Below are positions 1-7,485 of a stretch of 19,454 nucleotides of DNA, piece after piece (the stretch's first letter is position 1; the number at the start of each line of letters is the position of its first letter). Under the pieces are notes generated by a model. That model ran no database searches, was not told the origin of the DNA, and worked only from the letters and a program-made list of their open reading frames with translations. Source of the stretch: an uncultured Nitrospina sp. (lineage in GTDB: Bacteria; Nitrospinota; Nitrospinia; Nitrospinales; VA-1); assembly GCA_913044145.1 (NCBI GenBank), contig CAJWOD010000008.1, positions 1-19,454 on the forward strand, read 5' to 3'. The position numbers and the translations under genes were made by a program.

Positions 1-2843
1 TCCTAACAGACTCCGTCCTTAGCGAACCTTCTTATGTAAATTGGTTAAATCGTCCCGGAACTCTAACGGAATCAAAATCAAAAGATATATTGATGCGGGA
101 TTTTTATGAACTCGTAGGAGAATATTCTCCTAATAAAAATATTTCATATATCCTTAGAAAGTTTAAAAAAAGAGAGTATCTCAGAATAGGTCTCCGAGAT
201 TTATTAGGCAGTGCTGAATTAATGGAAACGATAGAAGATATTTCAAATCTCGCAGATGTCTGCCTACAAATTGCATATGAAAAAGCCGATAGAGATTTAA
301 AAACTAAATATGGTTTACCCTCATATAAAGACTCCGAAGGAAATTGGAAGGAATCTGAGTTTACAATTCTGGGAATGGGAAAACTCGGGGGGCAAGAACT
401 TAATTACAGTTCGGATATAGATCTTATTTATATTTATACCTCAAACCAGGGTGAAACGCGTCCTGACCTATCCCATTCAAGTTCAATTATAAAAATAACA
501 AATCACGAATATTTTTCTAAATTGGCTCAGCAGATTACCGAATCAATAAATGAAATAACTTCTGAAGGTAACGTTTTCAGGGTGGATCTGGATTTAAGGC
601 CGGACGGGCCAAGCGGAGAAATTGTAAGTTCCCTTGCAAGCTGTGAAACCTATTACCAGTCATGGGGAAGAACTTGGGAGCGTCAAGCATATATTAAGGC
701 GAGAGTTTCAGCAGGAAGTGAAGCTCTGGGTAAAGAATTTTTAACCATGATGGAACCATTTATATATAGAAGAAGCCTGGATTTTGAAGCTATAGAAGAA
801 ATCAAATCCATGAAAAAGAATATCAATAAAAGTTTAAAGGGTAATAAATCGGAAAATATCAAACTAGGGTTTGGAGGTATACGAGAGGTTGAATTTTTTA
901 TTCAGACAAATCAGCTCTTGTTTGGTGGAAGGAATAAAGCATTACGTATAAGAGGTTCGTTAAGTGCTTTGCGAATTTTGAAGGAAGAAAATATTATTTC
1001 AAAAGAAGATTTTGTATGCTTATCCGAAGCTTATATATTTTTAAGGAATTTAGAAAATAGGGTCCAAATAACATTCGGTATGCAAACGCATAAACTCCCA
1101 GAAAAAATAGAAGATAGAGCGGTTCTTGCAAGAAAAATGCGGATTGAAGGAGAAACCAAAGAAGAGCTTGTAGCTAATTTGATGAAGACTTACGAATCTC
1201 ATACCTCCTTTGTGGGAAAAATTTATTCCGAGCAGTTTGCAAAAAAAGAAAAACGGGATATGGCAGAAGTAATTTTAAATGAATGGGAGGAATCCCAAAA
1301 GGGAGAAACATTATTTTCTGAAGATATTATTGCCTCCATCCCATTGGTTAAAGATCCTGCTCAAGCATTTCGATTCTTGAAAGTTTTCCGCGATGGCGCT
1401 GCCTTTTCGTATCCTTCAGAAAAAAGTATTCAGCAGTTTAATTTTATCCTACCTAAATTAATTAACCAGTGCAGTCGGGTTCCAAGTCCAGGTAAGGCAA
1501 TTGAAAACCTTTGTCGATTTGTTGAAGCTACAGGTGCGCGGGAATCATTTTTAAACTTATTCCAAGAGAATGAAAAGTTCCTTGAGCTTTTACTTATTTT
1601 ATTTGGCAGTAGTGGTCTCCTATCGCAAACCCTAATAAAGAGACCTGATTTTGTAGATTTAATAACAGATATTGAAGCGATTTATAGATTCAAAACGTCA
1701 GAAAAAATTTCAGAGGAATTGAATAAAAATTTGTCAACAAAATCAACATTGGATTCAAGAGCTATTATATTACGGGGTTTTAAACAAGCGGAAGAATTGC
1801 GAATCGGGGTCCGATTTTTAATTAAAGAAGCTGATTTGGAGGGTACTCTGTCTGATCTCTCAAATCTTGCAGATGTTTATTTAGAGGCAGTTTTAAAATT
1901 GGCTTGCGAAGAAGTTAATAAAAAAGATAGCCGGTCAATTGCTGAAAAATTTTGCATCATTGGTATGGGAAAACTGGGTGGTGGCGAATTAAATTTTGGC
2001 TCCGATTTGGATATCATTTTTGTTTACGATGAAATAGAAGAAAATAGTTCGGAAGGAATCTCCTATTCAACAATATCTCAATTAATTTATAAGTTAACTT
2101 CAGAAATGACTGAAGCAGGTTATGCATACAAAATTGATACTGAATTGAGACCCGAGGGTGGATCTGGGGTTTTGGTTTTATCAGTAAAGGGGTATGAGAA
2201 CTATTTTAAATCTCGAGCTAGAATTTGGGAACAGCAAGCTATGGTTAGGGCACGCATCGTAGCAGGTAATATTGAGGTTGGAAAAAAGTTTTTGGAAGTA
2301 GCTCATAATTTTGTTTATCAAGAAAAATTTGAGTATAGCTCTCTTATTGAGATTTCTCGTCTTAGAGAGCGGATGGAAATAGAACTAGCTCAAGAAAAAT
2401 CCAAAGGAAAAAATGTGAAACTTGGGTTTGGAGGTATTGCAGATATTGAATTTGTAGTGCAAATTCTGCAATTAATTCACGGAAAAAAAATTCCAAGCCT
2501 AAGGGAAACAAATACGATGGAAGCAATTAATAAATTTGTAAAGCATGGAATAATTGATCAGGTTAAGGCGGAAAAGGTTAAGGAAAATTACCTTTTCTTG
2601 CGAAAGCTGGAATGTGCTTTGAGAATCATTCGTGTAACACCTAGCAACAATCTTCCAAAAGATACATCCGATTTGGCGCAATTGGCTCGCTTGATGTCTT
2701 ATGAGGGAAGTGATGCTAAAATTCTTGCTAATAATTTATTAAATGATTATGAGAAACATACGAAACATATGCGAGAATATTACCGAGATACTATAGGTCA
2801 ATTATTACGTGCTGGGCGCGGATCCGTTTCTGATAGTACCTAG
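1..2843 (+). CDS. glnE: Bifunctional glutamine synthetase adenylyltransferase / adenylyl-tyrosine phosphorylase, 5'-truncated by window edge
   Basis: GlnE adenylylates and deadenylylates a tyrosine of glutamine synthetase, tuning nitrogen assimilation in the cytoplasm in response to PII signals. The reading frame is open to the window edge. In-frame codons before the first ATG (position 90) still encode GlnE-like sequence, so that ATG is not the start. Counting from it, two nucleotidyltransferase domains are visible. The N-terminal one has GMGKLGGQELNYSSDIDL (Asp109 and Asp111, deadenylylase). The C-terminal one has GMGKLGGGELNFGSDLDI (Asp639 and Asp641, adenylylase). The 530-residue gap between the two pairs is close to that in E. 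coli GlnE, where they lie near 173 and 701. About 35-40 residues are therefore probably missing upstream. The gene ends 28 bp from the convergent cimA stop. Confidence 0.96.
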   Translation, partial: LTDSVLSEPSYVNWLNRPGTLTESKSKDILMRDFYELVGEYSPNKNISYILRKFKKREYLRIGLRDLLGSAELMETIEDISNLADVCLQIAYEKADRDLKTKYGLPSYKDSEGNWKESEFTILGMGKLGGQELNYSSDIDLIYIYTSNQGETRPDLSHSSSIIKITNHEYFSKLAQQITESINEITSEGNVFRVDLDLRPDGPSGEIVSSLASCETYYQSWGRTWERQAYIKARVSAGSEALGKEFLTMMEPFIYRRSLDFEAIEEIKSMKKNINKSLKGNKSENIKLGFGGIREVEFFIQTNQLLFGGRNKALRIRGSLSALRILKEENIISKEDFVCLSEAYIFLRNLENRVQITFGMQTHKLPEKIEDRAVLARKMRIEGETKEELVANLMKTYESHTSFVGKIYSEQFAKKEKRDMAEVILNEWEESQKGETLFSEDIIASIPLVKDPAQAFRFLKVFRDGAAFSYPSEKSIQQFNFILPKLINQCSRVPSPGKAIENLCRFVEATGARESFLNLFQENEKFLELLLILFGSSGLLSQTLIKRPDFVDLITDIEAIYRFKTSEKISEELNKNLSTKSTLDSRAIILRGFKQAEELRIGVRFLIKEADLEGTLSDLSNLADVYLEAVLKLACEEVNKKDSRSIAEKFCIIGMGKLGGGELNFGSDLDIIFVYDEIEENSSEGISYSTISQLIYKLTSEMTEAGYAYKIDTELRPEGGSGVLVLSVKGYENYFKSRARIWEQQAMVRARIVAGNIEVGKKFLEVAHNFVYQEKFEYSSLIEISRLRERMEIELAQEKSKGKNVKLGFGGIADIEFVVQILQLIHGKKIPSLRETNTMEAINKFVKHGIIDQVKAEKVKENYLFLRKLECALRIIRVTPSNNLPKDTSDLAQLARLMSYEGSDAKILANNLLNDYEKHTKHMREYYRDTIGQLLRAGRGSVSDST

Positions 2844-2871
2844 GTATGATCGAGGGGCAGTCAAAAATTTA

Positions 2872-4458
2872 TTAAGTTTTTTTATCCGAAGATTTCGAAA
2901 AAGCATTTAACTTAAAAGCAATGCTGTCGATCAAGGCTTGCCAGCTGGCTTCAATAATATTTTCTGATACACCAACAGTTCCCCATTTTTTGTGTTCATC
3001 CCCAGATTCAATCAGTACGCGAGTTTTAGCGCGCGTACCTCTTTTTTCTTCGAGAATACGTACTTTGTAGTCGTATAGATCGACTTTTTTCAATTCTGGA
3101 TAAAATTTTATTAGGGCTTTTTTAATTGCTTTATCCAAAGCATTTACAGGGCCTATTCCCTCTTCTGTAGAAACTTCTTGAACACCATTTACTTTTAGTT
3201 TGACGGTTGCTTCAGAAACCGACTCTTTATCTTCTTGCTGTTTTTCAACGATGACCCGAAAGCTGATGAAGTCGAAGAAAACTTCTTTTTCACCCAATGC
3301 ATCTCTCATCAATAATTCGAAAGAGGCTTCAGCCCCCTCATATTGAAATCCAAGATTTTCAGATTCTTTTAGGGTTTCAAGGATTTTTTGAATTTTAGGC
3401 TCACCCGCTTCTACATCAATGCCAAACTCTTTTGCTTTATGGAGCACATTGCTTTTTCCTGAAAGATCAGATATTAGTATACGTTGACTGTTACCAACAA
3501 CTTCAGGTTTAATATGTTCGTATGTTTCTGGATTTTTTCGAACCGCACTTACATGAATGCCTCCTTTATGAGCAAAAGCACTTTTGCCAACAAAGGGTTG
3601 CTGGTTCCAATGAGCTTTATTAGCTAATTCATCTACAAATGCCGAAACATCTTTTAATTTTTCAAGTTGTCCATTTGAAACACAATCCAGTCCCATCTTG
3701 ATTTTTAAATTAGGGATAATCGAGATTAAATTTGTATTACCACATCTTTCGCCTATACCGTTGATGGTTCCTTGTATTTGTTGAGCTCCGGCCTCGACAG
3801 CACGAAGTGAGTTTGCTACTGCCACTTCTGAATCGTTATGAGCATGAATTCCTAATCTGACGTTAATAGAATTTTTAACTTCAGAAAAAATTGAATGAAC
3901 TTCATCAGGAAGCGACCCACCATTTGTATCGCAGAGTACAATCCAGTCTGCTCCCCCTGATTCTGCTTCTTTGATTGTTTTGATTGCGTATTCGGGGTTA
4001 TTTTTGTAACCATCAAAAAAATGTTCCGCATCAAACAAAACTTCGGTCCGATGTTTTTTCAAATAGTTGATGCTTTCAAAAATCATCCGCAGATTTTCAT
4101 CCAGACTGGTAGATAAAGCGTCCCTAACATGCAGGTCCCATGTTTTTCCGAATATGGTAACCACTTCGGTTTCTGTTCTCATAAGCGCCTGAATTACTTT
4201 ATCCTCTTCTACTTTTTTGTTTGGATAGCGGGTGCTCCCGAACGCCGTGATTTTAGTTTGTAAAAATTTTACGCGATTTACTTTAGAAAAAAAATTAATA
4301 TCTCGCGGATTGGATCCTGGCCAACCTCCTTCGATATAATGAGCACCCATTTCATCAAGTTTCTGTGCGATACGAATTTTATCCTCTACAGTGAATGAAA
4401 TTCCCTCGGCTTGGGATCCGTCACGAAGTGTTGTATCGTATATTTTTATAGAACTCAT
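2872..4458 (-). CDS. cimA: (R)-citramalate synthase
   Basis: CimA condenses pyruvate and acetyl-CoA to (R)-citramalate, opening a threonine-independent route to 2-oxobutyrate and isoleucine. The 528-aa protein starts with the DRE-TIM metallolyase motif DTTLRDG (residues 8-14). HAHND (205-209) carries the metal-binding histidines, and QGTINGIGERCGN (229-241) follows. The C-terminal part, from about residue 385, is a LeuA-type dimerisation and regulatory domain, so end-product feedback is likely by family. The N-terminal DGSQAEGISF and the 528-aa length fit the CimA class of Geobacter/Leptospira type better than 2-isopropylmalate or homocitrate synthase. The ATG overlaps the lysC stop by 4 bp (ATGA) and no Shine-Dalgarno is seen in the A-rich sequence before it, which suggests translational coupling. 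It is the last gene of the apgM-like/lysC/cimA unit. Confidence 0.93.
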   Translation of the reverse strand: MSSIKIYDTTLRDGSQAEGISFTVEDKIRIAQKLDEMGAHYIEGGWPGSNPRDINFFSKVNRVKFLQTKITAFGSTRYPNKKVEEDKVIQALMRTETEVVTIFGKTWDLHVRDALSTSLDENLRMIFESINYLKKHRTEVLFDAEHFFDGYKNNPEYAIKTIKEAESGGADWIVLCDTNGGSLPDEVHSIFSEVKNSINVRLGIHAHNDSEVAVANSLRAVEAGAQQIQGTINGIGERCGNTNLISIIPNLKIKMGLDCVSNGQLEKLKDVSAFVDELANKAHWNQQPFVGKSAFAHKGGIHVSAVRKNPETYEHIKPEVVGNSQRILISDLSGKSNVLHKAKEFGIDVEAGEPKIQKILETLKESENLGFQYEGAEASFELLMRDALGEKEVFFDFISFRVIVEKQQEDKESVSEATVKLKVNGVQEVSTEEGIGPVNALDKAIKKALIKFYPELKKVDLYDYKVRILEEKRGTRAKTRVLIESGDEHKKWGTVGVSENIIEASWQALIDSIAFKLNAFSKSSDKKT

Positions 4459-5714
4459 TTTTTCTTTGTTTTAGATTTTTTACGAGCTACTTTTTTTTCT
4501 AAGCCAAATGCCTTGTGAAGGACATTTACAGCTAATTTAGTATGTTTTTGCTCTATAATACATGAGACCTTAATTTCTGAAGTACTAATCATCAAAATAT
4601 TAATCTTTTCTTTAGAAAGTGATTTAAAAATTTTTGCGGCTACTCCAGAGTGACTTCTCATTCCCGCTCCAACTATGGAAATTTTAGCAATTTTTGAATC
4701 AGCGCTGACATTTACAGCATGAATCTTTTTAGCCACCTTTTCCATAATGGCCATGGTTTCGTCTAACTCTTCACGGCCTAAAGTAAAGGATAAATCCGTA
4801 TGGCCCTCAGCACTGATATTCTGAATGATCATGTCTACAGAAAGACCGGCTGCCGCAATGGGTTCGAAAATATTTGCGGCTATGCCAGGCTGATCGGGGA
4901 CTTCCTTCAAGGTAATTTTAGCCTGATTTTTATCGTACATAATTCCTGAAACCACCGGCTGTTCCATATTTAAATCCTCCTCACAGATCAACGTTCCTTT
5001 ACCTCCTTCATTATAGGAGGACTTCACAACTAATGGCATTTGGAATTTATGAGCAAATTCAACGCACCGTATTTGTAGAACTTTAGCGCCCAGGCTCGCC
5101 ATCTCCAGCATTTCATCATACGATATCACATCTAGTTTTCTCGCTTTTTGCACAATCCTTGGGTCTGCAGTATAAACACCATCAACATCTGTATAAATTT
5201 CGCATTGGGAGGCGCCAAGTGCTACGGCAAGCGCTACGGCAGAGGTATCCGAACCTCCTCGTCCGAGAGTTGTCACATCGCCTTGTTCATTGATGCCCTG
5301 AAAACCAGCAACCACGATAACATTATTATCTTTTAATGCTTGTCGAGCTCTTTTTGCATCGATTTGTTTTATTCGAGCACGAGTATGCACATTGTCCGTT
5401 TGTAATCCAATTTGTCTTCCTGTCATAGAGATTGCAGGAACACCTTGGGATTGAAGTGCCATAGTCAACAGGGCACTTGAAATTCTTTCACCTGATGAGA
5501 GCAAAAGATCCATTTCTCTTTTTTCCGGATTTTGATAAATTTGGCCGGCCATTTTTATAAGCTTATCAGTTTCTCCAGCCATTGCTGAAACAACGACAAC
5601 TACCTGGGTTCCTGTTTTTCGAATGCGAGCAATTCTTTGGGCAACATGTTTTATGCGGTCTATGCTACCGACAGATGTACCACCATATTTTTGTACTACT
5701 AGATGCTTATTCAT
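4455..5714 (-). CDS. lysC: Aspartate kinase
   Basis: This enzyme phosphorylates L-aspartate to 4-aspartyl phosphate, the entry step to lysine, threonine, methionine and (by the usual route) isoleucine. Visible motifs are KYGGTSVG (9-16), the amino-acid kinase motif TLGRGGSDTSA (149-159) and TDVDGVYTADPR (175-186). Two ACT domains follow, from about 265 to 405, and are the expected site of feedback inhibition by lysine and/or threonine. The 419-aa length is slightly above the roughly 405-410 usual for monofunctional enzymes because of a lysine-rich tail (KKVARKKSKTKKK). That tail is encoded by the A-rich sequence leading into the cimA start. The gene overlaps the upstream apgM-like gene and the downstream cimA by 4 bp each (ATGA), so the three proteins are probably made in coupled fashion. 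Confidence 0.97.
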   Translation of the reverse strand: MNKHLVVQKYGGTSVGSIDRIKHVAQRIARIRKTGTQVVVVVSAMAGETDKLIKMAGQIYQNPEKREMDLLLSSGERISSALLTMALQSQGVPAISMTGRQIGLQTDNVHTRARIKQIDAKRARQALKDNNVIVVAGFQGINEQGDVTTLGRGGSDTSAVALAVALGASQCEIYTDVDGVYTADPRIVQKARKLDVISYDEMLEMASLGAKVLQIRCVEFAHKFQMPLVVKSSYNEGGKGTLICEEDLNMEQPVVSGIMYDKNQAKITLKEVPDQPGIAANIFEPIAAAGLSVDMIIQNISAEGHTDLSFTLGREELDETMAIMEKVAKKIHAVNVSADSKIAKISIVGAGMRSHSGVAAKIFKSLSKEKINILMISTSEIKVSCIIEQKHTKLAVNVLHKAFGLEKKVARKKSKTKKK

Positions 5715-6916
5715 AATTCATTATTTAGAAATGATTCAATGAGATCAGGAGCAGAACCAAATTTTTTACCAACTTCTAAAATCTTTTCGTCATATTGGTT
5801 TAAACTGGAATTTTTTTCTGCAGACTTGGAGGAGTAAACCAGATAAGGTACTGGCGCACGGTCGTATTTCATCAAGGCTACAGAGGACACATGATTAACA
5901 ACAATCAGCAATTTTACCTCTTCATAAGTTTCAAGAGTTTGAGCAATGGGTTTAACCACCTCTGAATCAAAATCTTCAATAGCAAGTATTTTGTCATCAA
6001 TATTGCCTTTAAGAGAAACTTCTTCTCCTGCAGAAATATGAAGAAAGACGACATCTTTTTTTTCCAATTCTTTCAAAGTAGTTTTTACCTTGTTGGAATA
6101 GTCGGTATTAAAAAAACCAGTTGCTCCTTCTATATCTAAAACATCTATTCCCGTAAGTTTGGCAATTCCTTTAATCATGGATGATGCTGTTATTACTGAT
6201 GCCGATTTTCCAAATCTATCATGAAACTTTGGTAATGATGGGCGCTCACCGTTGCCCCAAAACCAGATGCTGTTAACCGGATCTTTTTTATCTTGGGTAC
6301 GTTTTTGATTGTAAGGCAAATTGTGCAAAATTATTTGTGCTTGGTTCATCACAAAAATAAGATCGCGCACTTCTTTTCCTTCTGGCATAAACCTCCGAAT
6401 TCCTTCGCCGATCAACTCGTTTGGCGGGGCCAACCGTTCATGTATTATGGGATTTTTAATTAATGCAAGATTATGATATCCCTTGCCATCGTAGAACTTG
6501 ATAGTTGAATCCATCACTTGTTCGTTTAATGCATTTATCAAAAGTTCCGAGTCTTCTGAAGATAAATTTCCTCCAGTATAGTCCTTCATTATCATGTCAT
6601 CATGGGTAGCTTGAAGGGTTATCAAGTCGCAGCATAAAGTAATTTCATCATCTCCAGGTTTTACTCCTAGGCCTACTGCATCCAAGGCAGCATGACCGGC
6701 TTTATATTTTTCTGGGCAGTAGCCAAAAAGACCCAGCCCAGAAACTTCGTTGCCAAGATGTAGATTATCTGGAATGGTTTGCACCGGCCCATATTGTCCC
6801 TTTTGTACTAGGGCGTCTAAATTTGGGGTCTCTGCAAGTTGCAGTGGAGTTTTATTATCTTTTTCTGCAATGGGTCTGTCTGTCAAGCCCGATGCAATCA
6901 CTACTAAATATTTCAT
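5711..6916 (-). CDS. ApgM-family (cofactor-independent phosphoglycerate mutase-like) protein with degenerate active site
   Basis: The 401-aa protein matches the archaeal-type phosphoglycerate mutase family (ApgM, alkaline-phosphatase fold) from end to end. Scaffold segments such as KTPLQLAETPNLDAL (22-36), LFGYCPEKY and WFWGNGERPSLP are retained. The catalytic residues are not. The family GDG metal Asp is Ser9 (IASGL). The GSD nucleophile pair is Asn56-Glu57 (LGNEVSG). The DEAGH pair is Glu298 and Leu302 (GEEVSL). The DH pair is Asn341-His342 (VNHVSS), and the last His before PVP is Tyr351. Family residues in AGH and GRGPLEA are changed too. Relatives beside threonine genes have been proposed as alternative homoserine kinases. 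With these losses neither mutase nor kinase activity can be assumed. The gene is first in its unit and overlaps lysC by 4 bp. Family assignment is firm; function is unknown. Confidence 0.85.
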   Translation of the reverse strand: MKYLVVIASGLTDRPIAEKDNKTPLQLAETPNLDALVQKGQYGPVQTIPDNLHLGNEVSGLGLFGYCPEKYKAGHAALDAVGLGVKPGDDEITLCCDLITLQATHDDMIMKDYTGGNLSSEDSELLINALNEQVMDSTIKFYDGKGYHNLALIKNPIIHERLAPPNELIGEGIRRFMPEGKEVRDLIFVMNQAQIILHNLPYNQKRTQDKKDPVNSIWFWGNGERPSLPKFHDRFGKSASVITASSMIKGIAKLTGIDVLDIEGATGFFNTDYSNKVKTTLKELEKKDVVFLHISAGEEVSLKGNIDDKILAIEDFDSEVVKPIAQTLETYEEVKLLIVVNHVSSVALMKYDRAPVPYLVYSSKSAEKNSSLNQYDEKILEVGKKFGSAPDLIESFLNNEL

Positions 6917-7071
6917 TTCATTAGGGAGTTTATTGATCCGATAAGCTGAGGATGAGGAATTATAACTTAATTTTTCTTAATTCCCCAGTCCAATTGAAAG
7001 TAGATTTATCAAAGCCAATTTCTGAATAGGTTTAAAGTTGCTGCCTATGTCTGTCAAAAGCGAACAATAGC

Positions 7072-7106
7072 AAAAACCTCCACTTTTGAGGAGGACAGGT
7101 CCGTCC
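7072..7106 (-). terminator. Terminator-like hairpin with U-run in the leader of the apgM-lysC-cimA unit
   Basis: Read on the minus strand, CCTCC (7081-7077 side) pairs with GGAGG across an 8-nt loop and is followed by TTTTT (7076-7072). The element ends 155 nt upstream of the apgM-like ATG. Just before it, GGAC and GTCC can form a competing 4-bp stem that shares two bases with the terminator arm, an attenuator-like layout. No minus-strand gene lies directly upstream, so it either attenuates transcription into the operon or is a chance or relict structure. The stem is short. Confidence 0.35.
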
Positions 7107-7281
7107 ATAATTTTATTAAAAGTCTGGTATTTTATCGCAACTCAATTTAACTTCATAATTAAAAATCAAACTGTTATGGTCTGGAGTATTGCTTTTGTGC
7201 TACGGTATTTACATCTATTTATTATTATTGATTTATGTATGAGTAGACTCTTATTTTAACTTTTCTTAACTAAATTGAGAT

Positions 7282-7392
7282 TTATAGGATCCGTTTTTGG
7301 AGGAATTCTGGCATTTGAATTAGATTTGTTATCAGAAACCCTTTAATTTCATTACCATCAAGAACGAGTACTATTTCTTTGTTAAATAGCAT
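7282..7392 (-). CDS. Doubtful small ORF, 36 codons
   Basis: An ATG-initiated ORF of 36 codons beginning MLFNKEIVLVLDGNEIKGFL. The alternating hydrophobic and charged pattern looks protein-like rather than random. There is no Shine-Dalgarno and no recognised family. It lies in the same direction as the apgM-like gene, about 365 bp upstream of it. It could be a small gene, the remnant of a decayed longer gene, or chance; nothing in the sequence decides. Confidence 0.15.
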   Translation of the reverse strand: MLFNKEIVLVLDGNEIKGFLITNLIQMPEFLQKRIL

Positions 7393-7471
7393 TTTTTTAA
7401 AATGGAACTGTAAAAGTTATAAAAGAAATGTTTACGTATTAAATTTCTAAATCCAAAAAAATTAGAACATT

Positions 7472-7475
7472 GGAG
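7472..7475 (+). promoter_or_regulatory. Ribosome binding site of hldD
   Basis: GGAG lies 10 nt before the hldD ATG. It supports that start, which also places the Rossmann glycine motif at residue 5 as expected for the family. Confidence 0.6.
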
Positions 7476-7485
7476 TAGATAAATA

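Larger units (their letters stand above)
6917..7485. other. 569-bp divergent intergenic region
   Basis: AT-rich spacer between the divergent apgM-like gene and hldD, presumably holding both promoters. On the minus strand a TATAAT lies at 6959-6964, about 43 nt upstream of the apgM-like ATG, but no convincing -35 sits at the right distance. A terminator-like hairpin (7072-7106) and a 36-codon minus-strand ORF (7282-7392) are listed separately. No lysine riboswitch, T-box or tRNA was recognised by eye. On the plus side the sequence is too AT-rich to single out one hldD promoter. Confidence 0.5.

Noticed and set aside
2837..2846. 10-bp palindrome TACCTAGGTA across the glnE stop codon
   Set aside because: Short, with no partner repeat or U-run. 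A single 10-bp palindrome in 19 kb is compatible with chance.
5711..6916. Annotating this gene simply as phosphoglycerate mutase or homoserine kinase
   Set aside because: The fold family is clear but the nucleophile and most metal ligands are missing, so an enzymatic name would be misleading.
6917..7250. Lysine riboswitch or threonine T-box upstream of the lysC unit
   Set aside because: No recognisable core motif of either class could be found by eye; only the short terminator-like hairpin remains.
7176..7259. 27-codon plus-strand ORF (start MVWSIAFVLRYLHLF)
   Set aside because: No ribosome binding site. The hydrophobic composition is what T-rich intergenic DNA gives by chance.
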